Source: Panicum virgatum
Lineage: Eukaryota > Streptophyta > Magnoliopsida > Poales > Poaceae
DNA length: 64,000 nucleotides
NCBI RefSeq assembly: GCF_016808335.1
Contig: NC_053138.1
Coordinates: 12,765,900 to 12,829,899, forward strand
Reading direction: 5' to 3'
Every line of letters starts with the position of its first letter. Position 1 is the stretch's first letter. Of this stretch, positions 12,675 through 25,264 are shown in pieces. The notes under the pieces are model-generated. The model was not told the DNA's origin and ran no database searches. It worked only from the letters and a program-made list of their open reading frames with translations. A program made the translations under genes and the position numbers.

Positions 12675-12975
12675 GTAGCATTCAAACAGAGCAGAAAAAA
12701 AAAGTCAGTTTACACCTCGGAACGGGAACAGAAGAAACAGCTCCCCAATTCCTGGTGCTTTTTCATGTTCAGAAATGTTTAGTACTTTGGTTCCTCGTTT
12801 AGTTTCTTCTGGTGCGTGGTGCCGTTTTAATTGGCTTCTGCAACTCGAGTAGTATATGCGTTGTGCCTACATTTTTGCATCCTGTGCAGGATGCAGCAAA
12901 CACTGCCGTGCCTTGTTCTCGCTTGCTTGCTTCACATCGCCAGAAATTCAGCTCTGCTACAACAGGAAGCTGTTG

Positions 12976-15678
12976 CTAAACACAAAGGGTGACAGCCATG
13001 TTGTTGACACACACGCCAAGGGAGGTGTTGGGGCGATGCGTGAACGGGTTGCTGATGGACCATGTCTGAATGGAACTGAAGCTAGTTGAGTTTTCAAAAT
13101 GAAATGCTAAATCCCATAAAAATCTCCTCCCAGCTCCCCTTTTTCTCCCTCTGGCACTCACAGATCATGGGGCCCGATTTTGATTGATCACTTACCTGAC
13201 CAGACACTTAATCATGGCAGCTAAAGCATCCTCTGATGTGTGTTGACAGTATTAACATTTATAAATATGTATACATGTATATGGGTACACGGAATGGAAG
13301 TCTGAGATGATATATATATGTACATATTTGTGCTCACTTGCAGACATCGCATTCCACCACCGCGTCACCCTGGTAGAAGCAGGAAAGCAGGGATGAGTTT
13401 TATTCGACGAATAGAATCTGCTGCGGCTGCACATAGACATGGCCACACTGACGCACACCTCGCTGTTCTTCCCCGGACGGCGTCTCCCCTTGTGCTTGCA
13501 TCGACACGAGCTCGGCGCCAGCCTAGTGACGCGGAGCATGTGCCGCGGCCTTGACTGCGCATGGTTGTAGATGTTGCAGCAAGAACACAATGCATGGACT
13601 AGATGAGCTAGCGAGCGGTTCTTTTTACAATGTGTTTTCTTCGCAAAAAAAAAAACAGAGAGAAAAAGAAAGACAATGCAATGCAATCTGTTTGGCTCAT
13701 GGGATGGATTGGAAAGTAGTACCTGAGCCTGTGCCTATTGCAGGACGCGAAGAACACCGATATGCCATTGAGTATGCCCCTGAGGGCGCGGAAGATCTAC
13801 TTGTTATATATGAAATCAGGGTGCTACTACTTGTTATATATATGTATGTATATATTTGCATTGCAGCGCGAGAAAACAAAGAAAAACCTGGGAGAAGAGG
13901 TCGTTCCAGAGCGTCTTGATCTGCGACATGTCGAAGGCGCTCTGCTGCGCCGCCTCCGACATGTGGTTGAGCTCGAAGATGCTGCTCATGGTCTCCCAGA
14001 TGTCCTTGGAGAAGTTGTAGGTGGCGGAGAGCAGCGTGCCGGCGCATCCCGCCAGCGCCGCGGCGGCGCGCGCCGGCAGCATCGCCACCTGCAGCAGCGG
14101 CCACAGGCAGCCCGCCACGGTGTCCAGCACCAGGTCGAAGGGCGCCCACAGCACCTCCGCCACGTCCACCAGCAGCGCCCACGCCGGCGCCAGGCCCTCC
14201 GCCAGCAGGCCGCCCAGCTCGGCGCAGGCGGCCAGCAGCGGGCCCGCGGCGTCGGCCAGCGGCGCCGCCACGGCCGGAGCACCGCCTGCGCCGCGCGCAG
14301 CAGCGCCAGCAGGCTCTGCAGGCACTTGCGCAGGTTGCGGAGGAAGAGCATGGTGCCCAGGTACTGGATCCGGGTCACCATGTCCCACGTCTCGATCCAC
14401 CCGAAGAGCGGGCCGCAGATGCGCGCCGCCGCCGACTTGAGCAGCGGCACGTTCTTGTAGAGGTCGTAGAAGCCGATGAGCACCGTGACGAGCGACGCCA
14501 GCAGGTAGAGGCTCCGCACCAGCGGACGCATCCACGGCCGGTAGAGCTGGCACAGCAGCGGGTAGGACTGGAAGAAGATGACACACGGCGGCAGGCCGGA
14601 CTCGAGGAGCGTCAGCAGCCGGATGTCCGCCATGATGATCTGCCGCAGCTTCACCGGCAGCAGGCTGTCCCGGAACCGGAACAGGATCAGCGTGTCGCTG
14701 TACTGCGCGGGGGCCACGATGGGGGCCTCGGCGCGCGCGCGCCGGGCCCGGACCGAGGCCGACGGGGAGCCGACGTAGTCGGCCTCCGAGGAGTAGCCGG
14801 TGCGGGGCATGCCGCCGGGGTGGCCCGCCGGCTCGCCGCCGCCTCCGTCGTCGTCATCCTCGGAGACGGCGCTGAGGGACGAGGACGAGCACGTCCGGCG
14901 CAGCGCGACGCTGCACTCCTCCAGGTGCTCGCTGGGGTCGGAGTGCGCGTGCAGGGCGGCGAGGTAGCCGCGCAGCGCCCGGGCCTCGGCGGCGCGGCCG
15001 AGGAACCAGAGGTGGGTGCACCCGGCCGCCTGCTCCGCGCTGTAGAACTCCCACTTCTTCATGTAGCGCGCCTCCAGCGCCAGGGACGTGTCCGTCAGCA
15101 GCTCGTTCAGGTAGTTGATGCCGTGCACGTCGCGCCACGACACCTCGAACACCAGGAACCCGTGCAACGCCCGGCTCAGGTCCGCCACCGCGAACCACCG
15201 CCGCATCGCGTCGCTCTCCCCGACGGCGGCGGCGGCCGAGGCGGCGGCCGCCGCCGCGGCCAAGGACGGGACCTGCTTGGCGCGCGAGTTGGCGAACGGA
15301 GACATCCTGTACTCCAAAAAAACTACTAGGACGGATCAGCCGAGGCGAGGCTTCGATTATTCGTCTCCGGCGGGCGGCGCGGTGCGGCAGCACGACGCGA
15401 TTGATTTACCTTGGTGACCATGAACTGCCACAGCCTCGCCGACCGCGACTGCTTGCCGACAGCCAGGGCTGGTTGTCCACGAGGATGAACACCTTCTTAC
15501 TCAGCGAGGCGAAGTAGAGGAACGCCCGCGAGATGTAGGATTGAATGTCCCTGCAAGCACGACACCGAAATTCATATATACTACGTCTTCATCGTCTTCA
15601 TCAGAAACCAAATTGATGAACAAGAATTTACCCAATCTGCAGGTCTGTCAAGGGGTAGATATCTGGCAAAGGCTCCAT
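12976..15678 (-). pseudogene. Plant-specific protein of unknown function, gene with frame breaks
   Basis: I do not recognise a named family. Exons on the minus strand: 15678-15632 (starts MEPLPDIYPLTDLQIG), 15550-15410, 15311-13888, 13796-13723, 13573-13338, 13232-13196 and 13075-12976. The large third exon begins YRMSPFANSRAKQ, has a low-complexity Ala tract, an acidic linker (EDDDDGGGG) and hydrophobic segments such as SLYLLASLVTVLIGFYDLY, so a membrane-associated protein is plausible. Exon 2 and exon 3 each change frame once, near 15456 and 14271, where one base is missing in a G/C run. The acceptor before 13573 reads AA instead of AG. Allowing for the two missing bases the exon chain is divisible by three (about 686 aa). 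The last two exons are the least certain. Either a recent pseudogene or a sound gene with sequence errors. Confidence 0.6.
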
Positions 15679-16210
15679 GTGTGCTAGCTAGCAACTGCCA
15701 GGAGGAGAAGATTACGATCGAATAGATGCGTGCGTAATCAAGCAAGAAACAGAAAAGGCAATGCATGCATCGGCATCAATCAGTGGGGATTCGAATTCGA
15801 TCCTGGCCACGCACACAAACCAGATGAATAAGAATCAATTAGAGAGGGCACCAAGTAACCAACAGAACTAAGCATGATCCCTACGAGGAACAAGATGATC
15901 GATGCATGCATGCTGCCGAACGCAAGATGCAGTGGAATGATGGATCAGCAGGTCATACCGTGCATCTGGGGGGTCGTCGATGGATCGCCGAGAGGAGAAG
16001 AAGATGATGGCGGAGGTAGAGGTGCAGGCGGAGGAGGAATCAAAGCAAAGTGCTAGCAAAGCTGGGTAGGGATGGAGAGGGGGTGTTCTAAATTTGGGCT
16101 CGTCCAATCCACTCCACTGCGCGCGAGAGAGAAGCACGACGGTCCACTCTTTGCTCTTGTTCCTTTGTGTGTTTGGATTTGGAAGACACGGGACACAAAG
16201 GATCATACTC
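15679..16210 (-). promoter_or_regulatory. 5' flank of the broken unknown-function gene
   Basis: The region upstream of the ATG at 15678 is mixed in composition, with GATCGATGCATGCATG-like stretches and no conserved frame. It presumably holds the promoter and leader. No confident TATA box was assigned. Confidence 0.35.
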
Positions 16211-17970
16211 TATATATTTTCTCTCTCCATTACCAATAGTACTTTTTATATTTTTTTGTAGCAACTACTCTAGCAGATTACTCAAAAAATAGTGTGGAGG
16301 GAGAAAACCCCTACATTTGAGGGAGAGGGTGTTGTGTTTTGGGGATTGCCAAAAAAAATTTGGTATTGGCGATGGGATTAATAGTCTGCTGGAGCACCTC
16401 CCATTGCCTTCCATTACCTCCCATTCCTTCGTCATCTATTTATTTACTACACTACTGGTAGCCATCTTATTTATTTAATGACGAATGCAAATAAGAACCT
16501 ATGATATGATATGTTAACATCCAGCTATTTTGGTTTGTGTTCACACTCACATTTTACAATCAACGAGCACTATACGCATAAGGCAACCCATGGCATTATG
16601 CAATGCAAGGAGAAAAAAGCAAGTGCCAAAATCAACTTCCGCCGATTTTTTTCACCAAACCAAGCATATGATTTGAAAAAAATATACCCTACAACATTAC
16701 AAATCATATAGTGGAGGGGGGAAATCACATTGGCATTTTTTTCAATACTGGGTATGGTAAAGTAAGACTTTTTTAGCTGGAACAATTTATTATAATACTA
16801 GCAAATATGCTAGTGCATTGATATAGGTGACACTGTGAAGGATTTATTAATCTTATATACTTAAATATAATCATGTTATAATTAAATTCCATTTGAAAAC
16901 ATCTTATTTAAGATCTTTTCAAATAAAATTTGGACCTATAGCACTTCTAAACACTTTCATACATGCCACCCATCCTCCTTCCTCAAAAAATCTCCTCGAA
17001 ATCCTTCACGGTGCTGGAGACAAACCCTGACTTTAGCACCGATAAAGGGTGACCACCATATTAGTATGCGTGCTTGTTCCGACACTGTGATGAGTGAGCT
17101 AACCCTTCTTTCACCAATTGTTTGCTCTCTAAGGTTGTCACTGGCTTTGTTGCGTGGTTACCTTGAAAAGGCTGCCTCCATATCAGTGGCACGGTCTACT
17201 TTGTGCTGCTCATGCCCTTTCCCTTCCCCTCTTGGTAATCATCTATCTATAAATTATATAAAAAAAAGATAAGGCAAACTCGATTCCAAGTTACAGCAGA
17301 CTATAGAATCTAGATAGGAACTCTTCAATTCTATATCTGATGAGAAATTTAATAGCCAAAATTAATGACGAATTAAGAAAAAAATCTGCTCCTTATAAAT
17401 ATGTAGAGATATTAATTGAAATGTTAGGAGCCGTTACTTGATTGTACGATAAATTAATATAATATTACTTTCTATACTCCATTTTAAGAACATATTCATT
17501 TTATTGCAAATAGCTATGCTAAAAAAAATCAATGCCAACAAATGTTCTAAATGACGGATTATAAGATGTCAACAATCCTAATATTTTCATTACGATTAGT
17601 CGAACCATCATCTATTATAAACACTAAATCAAACAGTTGTTCTGACATTGTATCGTTATAATTCTTAGTGGTGTTTTTTAAGCCACGATCTAAAGTCGAA
17701 TTGGAGAAGATAAACGGTTCCCTATCTTGTTTGTTAGATATATGTGTTTGTAGATACGTGATCTTTTGCTTGTCAGAATTTTGTTGATTAGTATTTGCAT
17801 GGAATGTTATTTTCTCGCTATTCGCTAATATTTCATGTGTGTATATATGCACATGTGTAGGATTTGGATAATAGCCAATATTAAAAAGATTAATTCAGTA
17901 GCATAATAATTAGAGCAGAGCCCAATTTAATTGGTATAACATGTTTTATATGGCCAAATAGAGTATTATG
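16211..17970. other. AT-rich spacer, no gene seen
   Basis: About 1.75 kb of AT-rich sequence without a protein-like frame. Short partly inverted stretches around 16290-16400 and 16710-16770 suggest old MITE remnants, but no clean terminal repeats were found. Confidence 0.5.
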
Positions 17971-17975
17971 AAAAG

Positions 17976-18472
17976 ATAAAAGTCCGGTTTGCACCCTCCA
18001 ACTATCACAAAAGTCCGATTTTGAACCTTCAACTACAAAATCAGACAACATAGGGCAAATAGAGTCAAAAAAAATTATGAAATGGGTATCAAAAGTTTTC
18101 TAAAAATATAACCTATCTATTGTCACATGACTTGTGAGCTATTCAGATCTATTTTTTATATTCATAATATTTGGTTGCTTGCATTTATGCTTATTAGTTT
18201 TAATAACTAAGATTCAAATAGAGCAATAATAGATAGGTTACATTTTTAGAAAATTTTTGGTACTAGTTTCATATTTTTTTGATTTAAAGTGAATTAGTTT
18301 TGATTTTTTAGATCTAATTAGATTTATTTAATTTTTTTAGAAAATACAAAACCACCTCAAGGGTAAAATTTGCCCGGTTTTGACAGTTGAATGGCCTATG
18401 TTGTCCGATTCCGTAGTTGAAGGTTGAAAATCAGACTTTTACGATAGTTTGAGGGTGAAAATTGGACTTTTC
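17976..18472. mobile_element. MITE with about 80-bp terminal inverted repeats
   Basis: The left arm (AAAAGTCCGGTTTGCACCCT, then CCTTCAACTACAAAATCAGA) matches the reverse complement of the right arm (AAAAGTCCAATTTTCACCCT, then CCTTCAACTACGGAATCGGA) over about 80 bp with scattered mismatches. The interior is AT-rich and non-coding. Length near 500 bp and long TIRs fit a class II MITE; ends and target duplication are not resolved to the base. Confidence 0.75.
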
Positions 18473-18730
18473 CCTTATAAAAAAGATGATCAAGATTTTT
18501 ATTATTTTGTCTATTAAATTAAAAAGAAAAGAGGAGTATAAAAAAGAGAGAAGGAGAAGTAAAGAAATAAAACACGTCACAATTAGTTGATTTATACTTG
18601 CGGGACTACTGAGATTCACAGTTCACTCCTATTCCTCGGTAGGCCTACCAAAAATGCTTTTAAACAAACTGTTTAAATTTGACTTACTAAGAATTTAATT
18701 TAAGTTGAGCTAAGCTTGGACCAAATCTTG

Positions 18731-19000
18731 CGAAAGGGTCTGTAAAGAGCCTCAGTAGCATCTGAGGTCCTGGATTCGACTCCCCGTGGGAGCGAATTTT
18801 CTAAGATTTAACGGCGTTTGTGCTTTCAGTGATAGGCGACGTTTCCGTCGATAGCGGAGCGCCTGTGGTGACTTCGTCAATCTCGAGAATTTGCCGGTTC
18901 AGTCTCTCGGAGGTGCTCATAGGGGTAGGGTTGCGTGCGTGTATTCATAGGGATGAGTGTGCGTGCGTGTTTGTGAGCGTCTGTGTTTCTCAAAAAAAAA
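18731..19000 (+). mobile_element. tRNA-derived SINE with 16-bp target-site duplication
   Basis: A 270-bp element ends in nine A residues and is flanked by perfect copies of CTTGGACCAAATCTTG at 18715-18730 and 19001-19016. Near its 5' end is a polymerase III B-box-like motif (GGATTCGACTCC), preceded by a possible A box. The 3' half has GTGTGCGTGCGT-type sequence before TTTCTC and the A tail. Together these are the hallmarks of a plant SINE moved by LINE machinery. Confidence 0.88.
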
Positions 19001-19499
19001 CTTGGACCAAATCTTGAGATGACTAGGTCCATGATCCGTGACCGAGCTATTTGACGAAGTTTGAGTTTTTCTGTTTGTATGTACATGCACATTGCCACCT
19101 CTATTAATTTTTCAACCATCCGAAATTAAAATTAGAGCCTTCCGTTACGTAGCGAGCTGCTGTGTCGCACAAGTTAAAATAAACATAAAATAATAAAGCT
19201 AAATATTCAGATACGCTTCCTTTTCCATTTATTTATCAAATTGAATCCGTCTCTTATATATATGTCTCCTCACCTATATTAGAAAGAAAAAAAAAAGTTA
19301 GCTCAGATCGATCTCGGCTCGGGGTGCTCCAGAGGTGGCAGGGCTCGCTCGAGCTCGGCTCGGCTCATTGACAGCCCTCCCGCTCTCAGGGGCTCAGGGC
19401 TCAGATACGCTTCCCCTTTTTTGGGTGGAATCGGCTTGGTCAGGTAGTCAGGTTGATCTCCTCCCTCTATTTCTTAAACATTTCCATTCTCTCGGACTC

Positions 19500-19605
19500 T
19501 CTCTACTCCCTTGCTCTTCCTTCCCTGGCGGCGAAGACTGAGCGAGCGGCGGCGCCATTTGTCACGTCTTCGCCCAACCCTTTGCCGGCGACGAGCATCC
19601 GCCAG
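19500..19605 (+). other. Probable 5' UTR exon of the RhoGDI gene
   Basis: GC-rich leader-like sequence ending GCATCCGCCAG followed by GTATGC, a good donor. The next good acceptor before the RhoGDI ATG is at 21130. The transcription start is not determined. Confidence 0.5.
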
Positions 19606-21155
19606 GTATGCCCGCCCCTTCTCTTTCTTTCTGCTGTGCGAACGGAGCACCCCCAAACCCTAACAAAGCTATTTCTATTCGGATCTGAATCCAGTTACAA
19701 TATATTACCTACAAACTTCGATTTCGTTTGCAAAAATTATCTGGTGTACATGTGTATGCTGGGTCCGCCCCTGGGCCCTGGCTAACACTGACGCGCTCGA
19801 AACCTATGAGCCATTGGAGTTTCGTACTAGCCAGACTGATTATTCCATCTGGTTCGAAAGTGTACATCCTTGCCATTTGTTTGTGCTATGATGACTTGAT
19901 ATCGTTATTAAGCGACGCAGTAGGGTTTTCTCCATTTTTCTGGTGCACGGATTGAATAGCATGCTATGCCTTGTAAGCTTGAAGAGGAAAGTGTAGGCGC
20001 AGATGTTGCCCCTTAGTAAATGTCACCACTAGTTAATTGACTGAATAGCTCGTGCAATGCGATGCTCTATCTTGGTTCCATCAATCGGAAAGTAATATGG
20101 ACTTGATATGGCAAATGTAGAGACAAACTATTGAATTAGAGTACTATACTGTACTTTGATTTGATTACATAAGCAATATGTGAAGATAAGCTTCCTTTTT
20201 TATGCTTGTTAGTTCGTGTTGTTTGGAATTGCACAATACAAGCAAGTGTGAATGCATAACTGTTAAAGTTGCAATGATTGTTTGTCTATTTGGTTTGTTT
20301 TTATTATTGGTTATAACGGTCTGTTGTTTGTATCTACCCCATATAAAATTAATTTATTGCACGTTCTGCCACTGGTTCTTGGAGTTGTCTTTGTGCCAGG
20401 ATGCCTTTTCTTTTTATTGCCATGACTTGTGAGCAAGCAATCTAAATTGTTCTTTCTTTCAATTGTGGCATCCAGTTGCTTGTGGATTTTCTTGCTGCGG
20501 AGCTGCAGTTGCGCAGCCTATTTTCCAGAAATATTTGCCATATATGTTGATTCGCCACTCCAGAGTAAAATGAGATGCCCTGAGGGGTTATCCCATGCTT
20601 GAGGAATGAGCATACTGCAACCAAGCTGCCATTGAGAATCTACCTCTGATATCCTGCACCTAGCCGAGATCTTGTAAAGACATGCTCACGCACACTTAGA
20701 CCAGGGCTTAGCAGCCTGGAATGCGGGATGACACCACATTCCCTGTTCCTGGAACTTTGTCATAAAACTAGGAACGTGGTCAACGCAGGACACCACACTG
20801 TTGTAGCTGGATCATCGTTCTGGTAGTGGGGACAAAGGTCCCCATTCATCGCTCTCTCCAGCAAAAAAAAAGTATAATTTGCCATTGAGCACACCCCATG
20901 TTGATCTGCATGTTACAACAACTAGTGTGTGACGTGATGCGATGCTACTAAACGAAACTCCAAGATTTGATTCACTTATTTATTTGGCCCTTGCTTTTAA
21001 CACTTTGCCTCTCCTGCACAACAACCTGCAATTAATCTAGCTTGTCATATATTGGTTGCCTAGAATGTTAGGAGGGACTATGTTTTTGCTCGATTCATTG
21101 TCATCATCTGCATTTTTTATTGTATTACAGGAAAGAAGCCTAGACAAGGGGGAGG

Positions 21156-23819
21156 ATGGATAAGGAGGAGAATAAGGAAGCATCAGTGAGCATTAGCAAC
21201 AATGACACGGGTACCAATGATATGGAGGATGACGACAATGATGACAATGATGGGAAGCACACGGTGGTGCTTGGCCCTCAGGTTCCCCTCAAGGACCACC
21301 TTGAGCTCGATAAGGTAACACAATTATGCCCAATCAGGCAATCACATATGTGACTTTATGATATCTTCAGTATGTAGATTAGGCCACCATTGACAGCATG
21401 ATTACTATTGTTTGCCCACCCATTTACCCTTTGGATGTGATTTATTTGCCTAGGATGATGACAGCCTAAGGAGGTGGAAAGAGCAGCTCCTTGGAGATGT
21501 TGATACCACTAAGCTTGGAGGTACATTTTAATTCTGCACTATTGTTCGTACGTGTATTGAAATGTCAAAAATGATAGTCAGTATACAAACCAAAAATGGT
21601 GTCCATGGAACGATGTGATATTAAATTCACTACATCATGCAGTTGTGGACCCAGCATAAAATATTAGGTAGGGTGGATGCAAGTATATATATGCCAAACC
21701 ATATGAAGTTGCCGTTGCACCATCACTTGGATCATTTTTTTTCCATGGTACGAGTAGATGCACGCATAAACACCACAATTGGGCATTTGATCAAATTCAT
21801 ACTGAAATAATTTACATATGGATTAGAGCTTTTGACAAAATTTTGATGGCATGTTATGCAAAGTACATATATACCAAACTACAGTCTACATACAAATTAT
21901 AATTTTGCTTGACTGAACATCCAGTGCATGGCCTGCTACTCTAATCTGCTATGTCCCACGCCGTGCTCTCACATGCATCCAGCAGACACCATCACTCCTC
22001 TGCCGCTGTTGGCGCTGATTGCTTGGCTGTTGGTATGCCGGCGCTGATTGCTTGGCTGTTGGTATGCCCTGCCGAGTGTCTCCAATGACCATCTTCCGCT
22101 GCTGCATTCGAGGGGAGGGAGCAGGCGAACCGCGCTATAGGACACACAAGGGTGTCTAGACTAGAATGCATAGGCAGCTGTTAATTGGGCTTTGCTTCTT
22201 AATCAAATAATGTTGGACTGGTCTAATTAGCAAATGCATAGCTCATAAGGCCCATACTCCTTCGTTCTCTTCTTCCAAACGCTGCCAGTGCCAACTAAGG
22301 CAGTGTGGGTGGATGTGAACTGGAGCACTCAGAGAAGAGCGCGAGGAGCCTGGGTAGGCCAGCTGCCCTACCTCGCCCTATTGGTGGGTCCACCAGTGAC
22401 ATCATGTTTCGCAGTTTCTTTCATTCAATTTCACACGCTAATTAACAAATAAGCTGACCTTTAAATTTTTCTCAAGCGACAAATTAACATTGAGCTAATG
22501 ACTCCAGTGCAGCTAAATAGATTAACAGGAACATGGCCTGGAAAGTGCAATCAATCAAACGAAGTTTTAGATGCTTGGACTGATAGTCCCTTTATGTATG
22601 CAGAGACTGCAGAACCCGAGGTGACCATATTGAACCTGACCATCCTAACTCCGGATCGACCAGATCTGGTTCTGCCAATCCCACTTGTACGGGATGACAA
22701 GGGGTACGCATTCGCGCTCAAGGATGGAAGCACCTACAGCTTCCGCTTCTCCTTCACTGTCTCCAACAACATTGTGTCTGGTCTCAGATATACACACACT
22801 GTCTGGAAGGCTGGAGTAAGAGGTGATTCATAATGAAACATATGCATAGCTGTGTGTCATCTTTGTTGGTTACGTGCTGATGCTGCACTTCATGAGAATA
22901 AGGATGGTAGCATGAATTTTGACTAGTTTTACATGACCCTTGTTAATTTACATCTGCATTGCATTACATTCTAGTGCTTGTTTATGTAAATGCTTACCAT
23001 GAAACTACTAACTATTTGGCTCATGAATTCTGCATTATACATGATTGATTTTCTTTATGTAAAAATAATTGCTATTGTCCTTTTTTTTGCAATGAATGTT
23101 AATTTCATCTGTACTTATCTGGATCATGTAGTCAATTTATCTGGATCATGAAGTCATGTACTCAAGTGTCCCTGCTATTCCGTTTGCGCCAAATATTTTT
23201 TTCCATGGAACTTGACAAATGTGGTGTTGGGTCAAGGCGTCCAGCACTTGAAGGACACAACACTAGTTATTTATAGTATGGATGGATTCACAAAATTTTT
23301 ATATGTTGTCTACTTGTCTGTAGCTTTGTGGCTCATGATTCTCATTATATAAGAAAGTTGCATTCAGTATGTCGAATGCTATGTATGGCAAACCCCTCAT
23401 GTGGTTCAATTGGCCTTTCATATCGAAATCCCAGTCATTGAGTTAGTGCGCATGCTCTCCCTAGGCCTAAGACAGTTTACCCCCGGTTGGTCTTGCAGTG
23501 GAAAAACAGAAGGTGATGCTGGGGACCTTCAGTCCTCAGCAGGAGCCTTACATGTACGAGGCTGAGGAAGATACGACACCTAGCGGCATCTTTGCGAGGG
23601 GTTCATATTCTGCAAAGCTGAAGGTAAGGAAACCCTAAAAGTAAATGTTATATCTTTACATATTTGAAGACTACCTCCCTGATAAGAACCTTGGAAATGC
23701 ATAGAGCCTAATGAATTTGTATGAATTTGGTTTTCCAGTTTGTGGACGATGATGGGAAAGTCTACTTGGACATGGGCTACTGCTTCGAGATCCGGAAGGA
23801 CTGGCCATCCTCGGCCTAA
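21156..23819 (+). CDS. Rho GDP-dissociation inhibitor (RhoGDI), 216 aa
   Basis: Encodes a cytosolic regulator that binds prenylated ROP/RAC GTPases, keeps them GDP-bound and extracts them from membranes. Exons 21156-21314, 21454-21520, 22604-22822, 23499-23623 and 23739-23819 join in frame to 651 nt. Residues 1-50 are an acidic Asp/Asn-rich disordered arm, followed by LRRWKEQLLG, the ROP-binding helix region. The rest is the immunoglobulin-like GDI fold with diagnostic blocks EPEVTILNLTI, KDGSTYSFRFSFTVSNNIVS, LRYTHTVWKAGVR, EEDTTPSGIFARGSYSAK and FVDDDGKVYLDMGYCFEIRK. A 5' UTR intron of about 1.5 kb probably precedes the start codon. Length and order are normal for plants. In Arabidopsis the family member SCN1 restricts root-hair initiation; I cannot assign the same role here. 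Confidence 0.95.
22011..22068 (+). repeat. Perfect 29-bp tandem duplication in RhoGDI intron 2
   Basis: The unit GGCGCTGATTGCTTGGCTGT plus TGGTATGCC occurs at 22011-22039 and is repeated exactly at 22040-22068. It is intronic, so it has no coding effect. Confidence 0.9.
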
Positions 23820-24627
23820 AACTGTGAGAGAAAACAGGGCTTAGCTTTAGGTGGCATGTAACAGGGGATGGTTGGTGCTGTGTCTTGTATGTACGACTCT
23901 CGCTGCGCGTGGCGTAGCCCGGCAATATGAGCTGAAAATCCAGATAACAGAATTTATTATGTTGATGGATGGGCATGGCTCAGAAGAATCCCCGTGCAGA
24001 TGCTGCATTGAATCGTCGGACTGTTGCGATCGTACCTCTCACTCTCTCAGCCTGATTATATTGTATTCTATGGGTCGCTTACTGCTATAGTTTTTGTCCT
24101 GATTATTGTTGGCTTGGGCAAATCTTTGTCTTTATCTTTAGCTATTTCTAAAATATATGTAATATTTCCATCAGAAATTTTAGTTTAGTCTAACACGCAT
24201 CATCGATGGTGCATTCAAAACATATATAATGAGAACCCAACAACAACATTGTATTTGTAAGCTGAATTTAAAAATAAGAATGTGAAAACACAACAAAATC
24301 TGTATCGAGAAAATTATTCGTAGAGGAAAAACAAAACAATCGCGCCACGCGCGTGTCCTTTAGCAACATTGTTTTGCCAGTCCCATGCGGTTTTTTTGGA
24401 CTCGAAGGTTACATCACGTGCTTAGCTTGACGATGGTATGACCAGAGCGCCAGGACCTTCGGCCAGAGCATGAGTTCACCGTTCACGCATCAACGATGCC
24501 AATAGTAAGGGTCAGCAGGAGGAGATGTTACACCATATTTATCGGATGTCTCTATATTTATAACGTCAAGCATGTGCATATTTGCCGGTGGCAAATTTTT
24601 TTAAGGTATTTTCCAGTGGCAAACTAA

Positions 24628-24916
24628 GAGCCTAAATGGTTGGATGTCAATTTTTGCAAAACCAAAATCATGGCAAAACAATATATTGGCTTACCAAAAT
24701 CAGAGCATGCCAAAGTGCTGGGAAGAAATTTAGTTACTCATTTGGTTTACTGCCAACTAATACTCTCTTCTCTTGTAAGATTTAAGAAGTTTCTAGTGAC
24801 TTGCTATGATTTTGATTAAAATGATTAATTTCTAGACATAAACCAACTGATAGCTAAATCTTATTGGCATGTCTAGATTTTAGCATGGCAAAAATTGGTA
24901 GCAAACCAAGCAGGCT
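24628..24916. mobile_element. MITE-like element with imperfect terminal inverted repeats
   Basis: The left end reads AGAGCCTAAATGGTTGGATG and then CAATTTTTGCAAAACC. The reverse complement of the right end reads AGAGCCTGCTTGGTTTGCTA and then CAATTTTTGCCATGC. The interior is AT-rich and non-coding, about 290 bp. Superfamily not assigned; no clean target duplication seen. Confidence 0.55.
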
Positions 24917-25264
24917 CTGACTGATGAAAGAGGCTTGAGCATCCAATCCGCGGCATGGACACGGCCCGTATCTTCCGAAGGGTTGAGATCTATCACGGCC
25001 CAAGAGGAGTGGGAAGGACTTCCTGGGGCCCATTTAGGCCGTTCTCTCTTTTCTCTCGCACACACAATAAAAAAAAGAAAAGAAAACTACGAGCGGTCGG
25101 GATGGTCCAGAGTCAGGATCGGACGGTCAGGCCGTGCTCTGCTCCTTTTAAAAGCCTGCCCCGGCTCTACTCGGTTCCTCCATTCGTTCCATCGGCCGGC
25201 GGCTTAAACCCTAGGCTCCTCCATCGCCGCATCTTCTCCGCCGCCGCCTTCGCCTTCGACGCCG

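Larger units (their letters stand above)
8209..12750. repeat. Large tandem repeat, unit B, split by an LTR-type insertion
   Basis: Second copy of the unit at 6369-8197, running from about 8209 to 9780 and continuing after the insertion from 12675 to about 12750. It keeps the order of landmarks: GCACAAGAACAGGCCGGGGC, the two palindromic motifs (8488, 9178), the tail with TTTTCGGCCTTCACAGGAGG, and the CCTCGGAACGGGAACAG block. Small indels and substitutions separate the copies, so the duplication is not recent. No coding function is supported. Confidence 0.75.

Noticed and set aside
14854..15393. Alternative minus-strand frame starting MLPHRAARRRR
   Set aside because: It overlaps the exon with conserved-looking MSPFANSRAKQ protein and consists of Arg/Gly/Ala shadow sequence.
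20690..20875. Possible SINE ending in a nine-A run within the RhoGDI leader intron
   Set aside because: No flanking direct repeat or polymerase III boxes were found.
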